Notes under the pieces: generated by a model
What the model saw: the letters and a program-made list of their open reading frames with translations, nothing else
Told to the model about the DNA's origin: nothing
Databases searched by the model: none
Assembly: GCF_036320965.1 (NCBI RefSeq)
Contig: NC_092225.1
Location: 78,593,613 to 78,657,612, forward strand
Length of the DNA: 64,000 nt
Origin: Panulirus ornatus
Lineage: Eukaryota > Arthropoda > Malacostraca > Decapoda > Palinuridae
Reading direction: 5' to 3'
Translations under genes and position numbers: made by a program
Shown here: positions 46,110 to 57,159 of the stretch, in pieces
Numbering within the stretch: the stretch's first letter is position 1
Layout: every line of letters begins with the position of its first letter

Positions 46110-47260
46110 AGCAGTGACAGCACCAAACACAGCATCAACACGTGCAGCACCAAACACAGCATCAACACGAGCAGCACCAAACACAGCATTAGCGAGAGCA
46201 GCTTCCACCACCACTGCATTAACCACAGCATCAACACAAGCAGCCACCTATGTAGCAACATCAACCACAGCATCAACACAAGCAGCCACCACTGCGGCAG
46301 CATCAACCACAGCATCAACACAAGCAGCCACCACTGCGGCAGCATCAACCACAGCATCAACACAAGCAGCCACCACTGCGGCAGCATCAACCACAGCATC
46401 AACACAAGCAGCCACCACTGCGGCAGCATTAACCACAGCATCAACACAAGCAGCCACCACTGCGGCAGCATCAACCACAGCATCAACACAAGCAGCCACC
46501 ACTGCGGCAGCATTAACCACAGCATCAACACGAGCAGCCACCACTGCGGCAGCATCAACCACAGCATCAACACGAGCAGCCATCACTGCGGCAGCATCAA
46601 CCACAGCATCAACACAAGCAGCCACACTGCGGCAGCATCAACACAGGCAGCCACCACTGCGGCAGCATTAACCACAGCATCAACACAAGCGGCCACCACT
46701 ACGGCAGCATCAACCACAGCATCAACACAAGCAGCCACCACTGCGGCAGCATCAACCACAGCATCAACACGAGCAGCCACCACTGCGGCAGCATCAACCA
46801 CAGCATCAACACAAGCAGCCACCACTGCGGCAGCATCAACCACAGCATCAACACAAGCGGCCACCACTACGGCAGCATCAACCACAGCATCAACACGAGC
46901 AGCCACCACTGCGGCAGCATCAACCACAGCATCAACACAAGCAGCCACCACTGCGGCAGCATCAACCACAGCATCAACACGAGCAGCCACCACTGCGGCA
47001 GCATCAACCACAGCATCAACACAAGCAGCCACCACTGCGGCAGCATCAACCACAGCATCAACACAAGCGGCCACCACTGCGGCAGCATCAACCACAGCAT
47101 CAACACGAGCAACCACCACTGCGGCAGCATCAACCACAGCATCAACACAAGCGGCCACCACTGCGGCAGCATCAACCACAGCATCAACACGAGCAGCCAC
47201 CACTGCGGCAGCATCAACCACAGCATCAACACGAGCAGCCACCACTGCGGCAGCGGGAGT
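46110..47260. repeat. 42-bp minisatellite (~25 units)
   Basis: ACAGCATCAACACAAGCAGC then CACCACTGCGGCAGCATCAA then CC. The period is 14 codons. The plus frame gives a Thr/Ala/Ser repeat (TASTQAATTAAAS) and the minus frame an Ala/Val/Asp repeat of 315 codons. A deletion near 46623-46645 breaks the plus frame midway, arguing against coding. A CAAGCGG sub-type recurs at ~46690, 46855, 47065 and 47150. Confidence 0.95.
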
Positions 47261-47264
47261 CGCC

Positions 47265-48200
47265 GTGACAAGAGGAGCGGGGGAGGGGGAGCCACTGGTC
47301 ATGTGGTTGACATGGTGGTAAGTGCAGGAGGAGGAGCAGGAGTGGCTGTGGGGCTGGCCGGACGTGATGTGAAGAGCACGTGGTGAGGCAGGCAGCCCCC
47401 TGGCCCCGGACCCCAGATGAAGATGTATAACTAGCCGCGCACGCCACGCCAACCTGGCCCCACTGCAGGGGAGACACAAGTGCGTTTGTTTTGAGCCGTG
47501 TCCCCCGCCTGACGCTAATGGCCCTACCACATGGCACCCCGGGGATGCCAGGTGCCTCCAGGCAAGGTGTCACATACCTCTATGGATTATAGGCATCCAA
47601 TACCGCCCTTGCAGTGGCTTAAAGAACCCGTCCTCTTGCTCGGTAAAGGAAGTTGTTATGGACGTATATATATAAAAAAAAGAAGAGAGCTTAAATGTCA
47701 AGGGGTGAGTGTGGCGAGGGAGGGAGAGGCGCCCATCTAGGCTCTCCTCCCGGCCTTCCGTGGCACCGTCTTAAATAAACATGAGGGTTGGCAGGGAGGA
47801 GCGCTAACACCACTTAGGCTATTAAGTACTTGACTGGAGGTCCCCCCTACCGCAGAGTCTCACACGGCCAGCCCATCAGCACACAACCTCGGCGTCCTCA
47901 CGAACCCCCCCTTGCTCCTCCTTGCTATACAGCAGGTCCCGCTTTGACGGGGGCCGTGGACGAAGGGAACCGCTTGCTGACAGTCGGAATAATTAGGGGG
48001 ATTTAGAGCATCAGTGGCAGGCTATACGTGTGTGAGTGTGTGTGTATGTTGTGGGGTGGAGGGCGCTACGACCACCTGATAACCATGGATATGCAGGGAG
48101 AGGGAGGGAGGAGGACGATTATGGGTACTGACGGGGCAGTTAGGGAGGAGATTGGTACTTAATTAGGTCTGCCAGTTCCGAGATCAGATCGATATTGTGT
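47265..48200. other. Unique sequence, no gene seen
   Basis: No recognisable gene. Contains a short AT/A run at 47668-47682. Confidence 0.4.
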
Positions 48201-48204
48201 AGAT

Positions 48205-48300
48205 AAACATAGGACGTAACAACCCCTAGGTGTAATAGCTTGACCCCTCACCTTCACCTTGGGGGTCAGGTCAAAGACCAGGCTATCATAAACTGAGGGT
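48205..48300. repeat. Foldback-family locus 6 (degenerate centre)
   Basis: Left side ACAACCCCTAGGTGTAATAG then CTTGACCCCTCACC; right side GGGGGTCAGGTCAAAGACCA then GGCTATCATAAACTG. The right side aligns with AAGGGTCAGATCAAAGGCCA, GACCATCAG at locus 8, and the left with ACGACCCTTGGATATGATGC there. No 21-bp units flank it. Confidence 0.65.
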
Positions 48301-48309
48301 CATACCCAC

Positions 48310-48620
48310 AGACCTCACTGTTGCGTGGCGACTCAGCTGCACAAGCAACAGCAGGAGACAACTGCGTTACAGCTTCGTTTCCCCCCATCCTCGACCGACT
48401 ATACACGCCCCAGACAGGATGTTTCCTCGTACCGTGGCGGAGTGAAGCCTCGTGGAACACTCGAGTGGACTCGAGTAGCAGCGACGTGTGTGCCCTTTCA
48501 AAGTTAACTTGTCCCCCTCTCACGCTGCCCTACACCAACCCGCGCGCGCGCCCTGATTCATCGACACACACACACATATGCAACTTCAGCTGTTTGCAGC
48601 GCTAAACAAGGCGGGTTCTC
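48310..48620. other. Unique sequence, no gene seen
   Basis: A 94-codon plus frame and an 85-codon minus frame overlap. Neither is recognisable. Confidence 0.3.
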
Positions 48621-48624
48621 TCCA

Positions 48625-48690
48625 CCTCCTCGAGCACGACGGTGCGACACTTGGATACAGTGGTCCGACCTATGACCTGACTCAGACTTG
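48625..48690 (+). repeat. Foldback-family locus 7 (left arm and half centre)
   Basis: GAGCACGACGGTGCGACACT, then TGGATACAGTGGTCCGACCT, then ATGACCTGACTCAG. Matches one 21-bp unit followed by the left half of the centre. The right half is not recognisable. Confidence 0.7.
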
Positions 48691-48694
48691 TAAG

Positions 48695-49115
48695 ACATGA
48701 TCCAGGAAGATCTCCAATTGAGCCATTTAAAACAAAGCGTAAGTAAACTCACACTTAAAGCTTTTAAAACACCATCTAGTAAAGACCTCAAACCTCCAAA
48801 ATAAAAAACACAGCAGCCAGTAAAAACCCGACATGAAACCTTTTAAATCAGCATCGAGGATTGGAGTAATGAGGGGGCTGTGGACTGGCTTAAATGTTGG
48901 AGTGTAACCTGAGGAGGATCAGTTGTAGTTGCCTCTCCTTGCTACACCATCCATCTCCCCCGCTCAGCTGGCAAACATTACTGCCGCTAATTCCCGGCCG
49001 GAGCTTGAGGGCGGGCTGACGTCACCTTGAGTTGTGTTCTCATAACTTGTGACTGGGAGGGAACTGGTCTGCTGGGCCGCCATTACTCATGTCTGCCCCA
49101 CTACCTAGCTACTGC
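48695..49115. other. Unique sequence, no gene seen
   Basis: No supported feature. Confidence 0.35.
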
Positions 49116-49117
49116 CT

Positions 49118-49515
49118 CCTCCCGCCTCACTTGACTCATGCCTCCTCCTGCCTCACTTAACTGTTGCCTCCTCCTGCCTCACTTAACTGTTGCCTCCCCC
49201 TGCCTCACTTAACTGTTGCCTCCTCCTGCCTCTCTTAACTGTTGCCACCTCTTGCCTCACTTAACTGTTGCCTCCTCCTGCCTCTCTTGACTCATTCCTC
49301 CTTCTTCACTTGACAACTGACTCCTCTTGCCTCTCTGGGCTACTGCCTCCTTCTGCACCTCGGTTACTGCCTCCTCCTGCCTCGCATAACTATTGCCTCC
49401 TCCTCCCTCACATGACTGCTGCCGCTTCCTGTCCCTACTTCCTCCTGCCTCCTCCTGCTTCTCTTGACTGCTGCCTCTCCCTGCCTCACTCGACTGCTGC
49501 CTCGATTTACTCTTG
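49118..49515. repeat. ~26-bp minisatellite, degenerate
   Basis: About 14 units of ACTGTTGCCTCCTCCTGCCT plus CACTTA, becoming more divergent to the right. Confidence 0.9.
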
Positions 49516-49519
49516 TTTC

Positions 49520-49845
49520 TTGCGTCGTCGTATGATACCATGCCTCTCCCTCAGTTGAAACCACCAGGTCTCTATCTGGCCGTCCCATCTACCACCACCA
49601 CCATCACCACCACATCACTTGCATTCCTCTGTCCAGTATAAACCAGACCAGGTAAATACAGCAATCTCTCCCGTACCGCTTCTCACTCACCCAGAGTTTT
49701 CAGAACTCATTACCCTTGCATCTCATTGTACCAGTACTCACACCGGCGTAATATCCTTTCCATCCCGGGTCTACACAAAGCAAAAAGATATTTTTTTTCC
49801 TTTGCTATATTTCATTCATGTTGTCGTTGACTGGCTTGTTTAACC
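49520..49845. other. Unique sequence, no gene seen
   Basis: No supported feature. Confidence 0.35.
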
Positions 49846-49847
49846 TC

Positions 49848-50170
49848 TTGACCTCAACGGTACGACCCTTGGATATGATGCTTTGGCCTTTGACCTGACT
49901 TAAAAGGGTCAGATCAAAGGCCAGACCATCAGATCCCAGGATCGCACCGTCGTCCTCACCGATCGTACCGTCGTGCTCAGCGATCGTACCTTGGTACTTA
50001 AGAGTCTAATTGTCATGCTTAAGGATTGTGCCGTAGTACTTAGGGGTCTAATCGTCGTGCTTAAGAATCGTACCGTCTTGTTCGAGAGTTGTACCGTCCT
50101 GTTTAAGCATTGTACCGTCTTTGATCAAAGGGTTTGTACTGCGGTGTTTGAGGATCGTACCACGGTGGTG
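49848..50170 (-). repeat. Foldback-family locus 8 (complete centre plus reverse 21-bp arm)
   Basis: Best-preserved centre. Left: ACGGTACGACCCTTGGATAT, GATGCTTTGGCCTTTGACCT, GAC. Right: GTCAGATCAAAGGCCAGACC, ATCAGATCCCAGGATCGCAC, CGT. These are inverted copies over ~48 bp. The inner 16-bp stem is TGGCCTTTGACCTGAC (49884-49899) with GTCAGATCAAAGGCCA (49908-49923), one mismatch, 8-nt loop. To the right, ~10 reverse-orientation 21-bp units (GATCGTACCGTCGTGCTCAG type) degrade outward to ~50165. Confidence 0.88.
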
Positions 50171-50174
50171 AGTG

Positions 50175-50665
50175 TGCTGGTGAGATCATGTCCAGCTGGA
50201 GCGGCTAGCGTGACGCTGGTTTCTCACGGGAAAAGGCAACAGCCGCCTCTGAGACAGGAAACCCCGTTGGTTTGTCTTCCACGTAGATGAGAATGGAATT
50301 TTAAACGCTACAATAAACCCAGAATCGTTTTCCACACATCCTTCCTTCCCTTATCTGTCGTTCCTCTGCCGACGGCAACCACAAAATTCCATTTCGTCCC
50401 GAGGGAGGAATTTACCTTAGTGCCGCCTGAAGACATGACAGTGTTAAGCAACAGAGTTCATGCAGTCTCAGTGTGGCTGTAATGCTCCGTCAGTCAGGCT
50501 TGCCTGGTAGCCCTGAAGCAGTACAGAATATGAATCAGACATGAGCTCCGGTCGTCACCCGTAGGCCTCTGCTGAGTCTCGGTCAGCGAACATGTCTTTA
50601 AATCGTTTCATATTGTTACTCTATCACTTCCCGCCAACTCTTGTCACTCCATCACTCCCCGCCAA
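50175..50665. other. Unique sequence; short direct repeat at the right end
   Basis: CGCCAACTCTTGTCACTCCA (TCACTCCC) occurs nearly three times at 50630-50695, period ~31 bp. No gene is supported. Confidence 0.5.
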
Positions 50666-50668
50666 CTC

Positions 50669-51424
50669 TTGTCACTCCATCACTCCCCGCCAACTCTTCC
50701 CATTAAACCAAACAATTCCTCAGTAAAAACCACATCATCAAATTTTTTGTTAGGACTTAGAATATTTCTGTATCGTTTGCGATCACCCCTCAACCCCACC
50801 CTCATGCTGTGTCAACTGCCAATGTATCAGAGCACAGCATCTTTCCATAAGACTAGAAATAAAGTCTTCATGAGATCAATACCCACGCCATCAGACCAGT
50901 CACTCAGTCTTCATCAACTTGTACTCATTATCCATCATTTCAAACCAACGAGAGAGTCCATCCCTCAGACCATACATCCCATGAAACTGCTCCATCAATC
51001 TTTTTATCAAATCAATCCATCTGTATCTGTATCCCACACACCACTCCTCACAGACCCACAGCGTCATCATCATCATCATCATCATCTCCCCCTCCCTCCG
51101 TCTCCACTGTCCTCCCTCACACAAAACAACCTCAGCCTCCAACAAGTTATAACTCCTCTCATCAACAAATTTTTGCACCGCGTCTCTGCCTCGGACCCGA
51201 ACCACTCACGCTGTCCCGCAAGGCACGACTTGCCTCCACAGTTGCACCCATCTTGGGTAATAACCCTCGTCCCCCCCACCGCACCTCCCACCCTCGCATT
51301 ACATCATCAATCACTCGCCCAATCCGTACATCAGCCGGTCGTAAATCCAGGAGGTCCTGGCCATCAACGAGGCACCAGGCGCTGGGTTCACCACAGTGAT
51401 CATCCGCTCTGTTTAACATGGTAA
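50669..51424 (+). CDS. Unrecognised 251-codon open frame, doubtful
   Basis: A stop-free stretch that begins with a TTG, not an ATG. The product is Pro/His/Ser-rich with a (His)7 run from CAT repeats (~51062-51085). No domain is recognised. The opposite strand also has 69- to 101-codon frames, including a Met-run. C-rich composition with few TA-containing triplets probably explains the openness. Kept because it is one of few long frames not made of tandem repeat. Confidence 0.12.
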   Translation: MSLHHSPPTLPIKPNNSSVKTTSSNFLLGLRIFLYRLRSPLNPTLMLCQLPMYQSTASFHKTRNKVFMRSIPTPSDQSLSLHQLVLIIHHFKPTRESIPQTIHPMKLLHQSFYQINPSVSVSHTPLLTDPQRHHHHHHHLPLPPSPLSSLTQNNLSLQQVITPLINKFLHRVSASDPNHSRCPARHDLPPQLHPSWVITLVPPTAPPTLALHHQSLAQSVHQPVVNPGGPGHQRGTRRWVHHSDHPLCLTW

Positions 51425-51639
51425 GCGCTCGGCTTCCACCATAATGATGATGATTACGAAGGTAACCATCGGGAGGCTGGCTACTGCTCCTGCTACTGAA
51501 GGAGGATGTGTGGACGGTTAGGCTGGAACGTCACTGCTGGGAGGGCCTTCACTGGCGGGTGGAAGGTGGTGGGGGAGGAGTTGTTGTTCTTAAGCATTTC
51601 CTGGAAGATTGCTCGTACCTGACCTTACCCCCTGAGCAC

Positions 51640-51985
51640 GACAGTCTGACCCTTAAGAGTGACAACACGACCCCTTGGGTAACATGCCCTGGCTGCTGGC
51701 CCGACCCTGAACGAATACGTTGAATGCCAAGCCGTCGTACCGTCGTATTCAGGGATCGTACCGTCGTGTTCAGGGATCGTACCGTCGTGTTCAGGGATCG
51801 TACTGTCGTGTTCAGGGATCGTACCGTCGTGTTCAGGGATCGTACCGTCGTGTTCAGGGATCGTACCGTCGTGTTCAGGGATCGTACCGTCGTGTTCAGG
51901 GATCGTACCGTCGTGTTCAGGGATCGTACTGTCGTGTTCAGGGATCGTACCGTCGTGCTCGAGCATCGTACCGTTGCTCACGAGA
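51640..51985 (-). repeat. Foldback-family locus 9 (left units, diverged centre, reverse array)
   Basis: Left: CTGAGCACGACAGTCTGACC and ACACGACCCCTTGGGTAACA (forward). Diverged centre ~51675-51725 (CCTGGCTGCTGGCCCGACC). Right: ~12 reverse units of CGTACCGTCGTGTTCAGGGA plus T (51735-51980), highly uniform. Only a TACTGT variant recurs, twice, ~126 bp apart. Confidence 0.9.
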
Positions 51986-52084
51986 GGCTGAAGTAATAAT
52001 AGTGATTATCTGTCCCGCCCGTAAAAGTAATTATGTACACTGTACCTACCGTGTACAACCGTTGATACATGAGCACTAGGCTCG

Positions 52085-52275
52085 GCAGCAGGCGATCACC
52101 TCCCACTCAGCAGCAGGTGAACACTCCCCGCTCAGCAGCAGGTGATCACCCCCCGCTCAGCAGCAGGTGATCACCCCCCGCTCAACAGCAGGTGATCACC
52201 CCCCGCTCAGCAGCAGGTGATCACCCCCCGCTCAACAGCTGGTGGTCACCCCCCCCCCCCCCGCTCAACAGCTGG
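52085..52275. repeat. 25-bp minisatellite
   Basis: About 7 units of GCTCAGCAGCAGGTGATCAC plus CCCCC, the last with an expanded C-run (~52247-52262). Confidence 0.94.
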
Positions 52276-52284
52276 TGATGACTC

Positions 52285-52615
52285 CCGTACCGGTGATAAC
52301 ACAGTAACAACATAATGATAACCCTGGGAGAGGCTCGTGTGTGTGACCGTATCATGAAGGTGTTTCAGGTCACACAGACCCATCAATGATTGTCACAGAC
52401 CAGCGATCGATCCTCGTGTCTCTTAACGGAATTGGTCGAAGCGCCTGATTACCTTGTTATCCTCCACCACTTCTCTCGTTAATGGTTGGTTCGTGGTGGT
52501 GGTGATGAGAGGAGGGGCAATTGCGTGGTTTCCGTCGGAGGCACGATGATGGTAAAATTGCCAGTAATTGGAAGGTAATAGATTGGTCGAGGTTGCAGAT
52601 ACATGCTTCATGTAT
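52285..52615. other. Unique sequence, no gene seen
   Basis: No supported feature. Confidence 0.35.
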
Positions 52616-52617
52616 TT

Positions 52618-52783
<166 letters not shown>

Positions 52784-52789
52784 CTATCT

Positions 52790-53550
52790 TCTCGTTCCCT
52801 CTCTCTTCATCTCTCACTCTTCCCCCTTTCTCATTTCTCTTTCCTCCTGCCTCGAGTTCACTCCTCCTCCTCCTCCTTAAGGATCAGGTTAGAGATCCAG
52901 CCATCATGTTCAAAGGTCGTCGTATCTTTGCGTGATTAAGATGTGTGAAAATATCCTTGGTACATCTTATATTTTTTTTACAGTAGTCGTTGTAAATGAA
53001 CTGTATGACTGCAACGGCGTATACCTTAAGAAATAGACTTACTTATTAATATATTTTTCGACGTGTAACTTCTCCTGTTGGCTCAGTGTGAACACCAGCA
53101 GGAAGAGTAGCATGGATGGTATACAACACCGACTCCACCTGCCTAGTGCCCTACCAGAGTGGAAACACCGTTGTCTTATCCCTATATATACATATCCAGC
53201 CTACGTCCGCGACCCAGGATACAAGACTGGTGGAGGCGTAACCCACCACCACCTTCCCTCCCTCCCTCCGCTCCTGTCATTAACCATCCGTATCATTCAT
53301 GTGTTGTCAGTCCACAATCCACGGCTGCTAGGGGCGTTGTCGCCTCATCCGTATTATCCGTCTGTAGTCGACCCCAGGATCAAAAAAAAAAAAAAAAAGT
53401 GAAGCGTAATGCGTTATCAGCCATGTTATCCCGTGTGTATTTGTTTTTTTGTTTTTTTTTCATTGCCTGCGAGTAATGTATTCAGTCTCATTATAACAGA
53501 TGAGGCTGGTGGATCAAGAGGTTTCCAGCGAGTCGATGGACAAGAGAAAT
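52790..53550. other. Unique sequence, no gene seen
   Basis: Poly-A run at 53382-53397 and T-runs near 53443-53461. No matching retroposon body is recognised next to them. Confidence 0.4.
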
Positions 53551-53552
53551 GG

Positions 53553-53555
<3 letters not shown>

Positions 53556-53606
<51 letters not shown>
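53556..53606. repeat. (GA)n microsatellite
   Basis: About 25 GA units. Confidence 0.97.
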
Positions 53607-53608
<2 letters not shown>

Positions 53609-53831
53609 TCCTGGAATGCCACCTAGTTTTTAAAGGCACTGAGGCACCTCACACACTCACCCAGTGACCGTAAACGTATCATTGCAATTTTGCGTTTTGA
53701 AACGTTTGATGAAACGTTGGGAAACAATTTGACGACGTCCGTGTGCAGTGAAGTTGGTGCTGATGATGTAGCAAGTGTGGCTGAGAACCAAGGCAGAGAG
53801 AGAGAGATCACTTAATAAAGAAAGAATGTGC

Positions 53832-53933
<102 letters not shown>

Positions 53934-53939
53934 CATGCA

Positions 53940-54400
53940 ATAAGCCAGAGTAATATTCTGTTGTCGTGATGAAGCGGCGTGAATGGCACTGTTAAACGGC
54001 GAGTTTTTTCTTCGTTTAGATTTTTTTTTTCTATTTTTTCCTGATGGCGAAACTTTCGAGAAAATGACGCTTTAAAGTTCCGATGCTCCGCCCCAACCCA
54101 CGTTTTCCTTCACGTACAGAATAACGCGCCAGACTACGGCGAACACACACACACACACACACACACCACACCTGCCTCTCCCTCAGCCTCTATCTAAATC
54201 ATCGAGGAAATTGCCGGAAGCCCGAGCAACCACAGACTTCACAGGAACACAGCTTTAAATCAGTACGCGCCTCACCCCAGCTTGGCCGACGACTCTTCAA
54301 AGTTTCCCCCTCCAAACCGCCGCTTATAAGGTGATTAGGGAATTAATCGCCGTGACAGAATATACACCTTTCGCAAGATGAATATATATTTATATATAGC
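53940..54400. other. Unique sequence with a short (AC)n
   Basis: (AC)n at 54145-54166. No gene. Confidence 0.45.
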
Positions 54401-54401
54401 C

Positions 54402-54404
<3 letters not shown>

Positions 54405-54470
<66 letters not shown>
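54405..54470. repeat. (GA)n microsatellite
   Basis: About 33 GA units. Confidence 0.97.
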
Positions 54471-54473
<3 letters not shown>

Positions 54474-54474
54474 G

Positions 54475-55215
54475 GTAGGTTACTGTTCGCTGGAGAGAGT
54501 GTCAAACGAGCGGGATAATTCTCTTGAATATGACTGTATGTATGTGTACTGGTGGATTGGGTGGGGGATGAGGGTGTTACCATTGCTTGAGCCACGGGTT
54601 GATACTATCAGCAGGAATTGAGGAAAGTTGATGGAATTCGTGTTACGGAGGCGGAGGAGGTGGAAGCAGAAGTGTGTGTGGAGTAAGAGGCTAACATGCG
54701 CGGGTTCTTTGCATCCAACCACCCACCAGTTGGTGGCGCGCAGGGGGTCCATCATCAGTCAGAGGCGAGTACCAGTGTCTGCGGTCACCTCTGGCGATCA
54801 TCCTCAGTGGAGTGGCCAGGTCTGAGCACACAAATGGAAGACGAGAAGCAGCTGTTACCAACACCCTTGGGAATTTGAAGTTTCCTGCTATAAATGGCGG
54901 TCGATGGCACAGAAGTTAACTAACGCGCTTGTAAAGCAGGGAGAAACTTCCTCCAGACTTAATTGGAAAACAACGTCCATTGTATGTTTACAGATGCAGG
55001 CAATCTAATAGCATTGGTAGCTGTTGATAATGATGTAATAACGATACTACTACTAATAATAATGATAATGATATTAAGATTAATAATAATAATGATATGA
55101 TGATGAATGATCCAGGGGATATAATCAGTAAGTGTAACAGTAGATAAGGGACTTGTTCTTGCACTAGAGGCTCACACGCACTGTGTCTAGGACCAATTTT
55201 GCTGCCATGGGCAGC
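54475..55215. other. Unique sequence, no gene seen
   Basis: A short interrupted (AAT)n near 55050-55105. No gene is supported. Confidence 0.4.
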
Positions 55216-55224
55216 AGCTGCCAT

Positions 55225-55385
55225 AAACCTCTTGAACACGACTGTACGACCTTCAGGCACGGCGATGCCGCCCTTACGTATGATGGCTTGGCCTTCTCAC
55301 TTGATCACTGAGAGGCACGTCAAAGGCCAGGACATCATCATTACAGCCAAGTGTCGCACCGTCGTGCTCGAGGGCTTCACCACGT
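55225..55385. repeat. Foldback-family locus 10 (compact, both arms and centre)
   Basis: Forward units CTTGAACACGACTGTACGAC and CTTCAGGCACGGCGATGCCG; left centre CCCTTACGTATGATGGCTTG then GCCTTCTCACTTGATC; right centre GGCACGTCAAAGGCCAGGAC then ATCATCATTACAGCCAAGTG; reverse unit TCGCACCGTCGTGCTCGAGG. The two halves align as inverted copies over ~70 bp. The smallest complete example of the family plan. Confidence 0.82.
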
Positions 55386-55459
55386 TAAGGCCTGCGACAC
55401 GGGAGACAAACGTAAGGAACGCAGGGAGTGGAGGTAAGGAGGCGGCGCGGCCTCGCTAA

Positions 55460-55469
55460 CACACACACA

Positions 55470-55511
<42 letters not shown>
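55460..55511. repeat. (AC)n microsatellite
   Basis: About 25 AC units, one CTC interruption. Confidence 0.96.
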
Positions 55512-55512
<1 letters not shown>

Positions 55513-55514
55513 CC

Positions 55515-56015
55515 GCAGCGTGAAACATCCTCAACAATGAGAGGTTTATGACGGTGGAGACCCAGTGATTCCCGCCCTCTCCACCCTCACTCACCCTTGG
55601 CCGCCACCACCACACTGACCCGGGCTATCACACACCACTGCCGGAGTGACGACGACGGTAGGGAGAGGTTTATGAGACCCTGTTAAATGAGGAGATGAAG
55701 TCGTAAGAATAAATATATCAAGGGAAGCCCGGTACCCCAAGAGCACAGTAGCAGGTGCATAAGATAATGCCTCTGTCTACTGAGGAAGACCGGGAGTAAC
55801 TTGCCCCCGTACAACAGTAGCAGCGGCAGCAACTCACTCCAATCTTGTGCAGATACAGCGGTGAGAGAAGGGGCAGGAGGGAGGGACGGACGGGTGGTGG
55901 GGGGGAAACGCTAGGTCGTAACAGCTTTGGTGACGGAGCGAAAAATGAACGTGTCTGTAGTAGCGATAAGCCTCAGGTTTCTCCAGCGGACCAGACGTGG
56001 TATCAGTGCTCCAGC
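55515..56015. other. Unique sequence, no gene seen
   Basis: No supported feature. Confidence 0.35.
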
Positions 56016-56019
56016 CGAT

Positions 56020-56081
<62 letters not shown>
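56020..56081. repeat. (GA)n microsatellite
   Basis: About 30 GA units. Confidence 0.97.
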
Positions 56082-56084
<3 letters not shown>

Positions 56085-56995
56085 AGATAATTTCCATTAA
56101 AGCAGAGTTGTGTCGTCATCCCCCCACCCCAACACGGCGTTTGCCCAGATAGCGACCGTCCGCCGCGGCGACAGTCGAGCCTTCACCAGGAGTGACAGCG
56201 GGACTCTGGTGATTAATAGCGAAGCCACAGGGCAAGAAATTATTAGCATGTTGCATAGGGGCGTACCCGTGTTGCAGCGGAGCTCCTCTCTCTCTCTCTC
56301 TCTCTTTGTTATTAGCGGGAGCTGCTGGCATCCACTTAGTGCGCAGCTTGGTGGCGGGTGTTTGAGAGAGCAGGAAGTGAGAGGAGGGTGAGAGGTAAGT
56401 GGATGAGGAAGAGACGCGTGTGAACAGTATGAGAGGCGAGCCGGCTGTGCAATTAGTACAGAGATATGTAGATACAAACGCGGACATGCCAGCCGACATA
56501 ATCAGAAACACAGGCACGGGTCCTCCTCCTCCTCTGCCTCCTCCAGCAGGCACGGGTCCTCCTCCTCCTCCTCCCCGCCTCCCCCAGCAGCAGTAGTGCA
56601 GTCAGGGACAATTTCAGCAACAATAATAACATTAGCATAATCAAAAGTAGCAACAGCTTGAACGACATAAACATACACAGCAGAGCGGCACAGCAAACAT
56701 CATTATTAGCGGCAGCAGCAACAGCTGCCACACCAGCAGGAGGAGCAGGAGCAGTATCAGCAGCAGTAGCAGGTGGTGGTAATTAAGTAGGGGAGGCCGC
56801 GGGAGGGAGGGTGTGTGTGGCCGGGGGTCCTGCTGGTGTGTGTATCAGCAGTCACCTTGTCGGCGCCTTGTATGTGAGGCTGCCGCCGCATTGTTCGCGT
56901 CCAGGCCAGGCGCCGCACCGCCCTCCCTCCCTGTCACCAACCACCCCTGACCGCCTTCACCCCCCTCTGCCTTTGATCAGTGACGACCTGCACCT
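56085..56995. other. Unique sequence with CCT/CAG-rich patches
   Basis: CT run at 56287-56305. GGCACGGGTCCTCCTCCTCC occurs twice (~56513, ~56550). GCAGCA-rich at 56710-56775. No gene is supported. Confidence 0.45.
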
Positions 56996-56999
56996 TACT

Positions 57000-57125
57000 G
57001 GTCGTCCTTACCCCACCAGTGACGACCTGCACCTTACTGGTCGTCCTCACGCCACCAGTGACGACCTGCACCTTACTGGTCGTCCTTACCCCACCAGTGA
57101 CGACCTGCGCCTTACTGGTCGTCCT
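57000..57125. repeat. 39-bp minisatellite (~3.5 units)
   Basis: TGACGACCTGCACCTTACTG then GTCGTCCTTACCCCACCAG. 13-codon period. Confidence 0.93.
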
Positions 57126-57159
57126 AATCATTCACCGCATGCGTGTGGATAGGCTACAA

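Noticed and set aside
46583..47530. 315-codon Ala/Val/Asp-rich minus-strand frame
   Set aside because: Translation of the 42-bp array with both strands open. No signal peptide or unique domain.
50669..51424. 251-codon plus-strand frame as a genuine host gene
   Set aside because: No ATG at the open end, no recognisable domain, and C/A-rich composition explains stop scarcity. Listed only at very low confidence.
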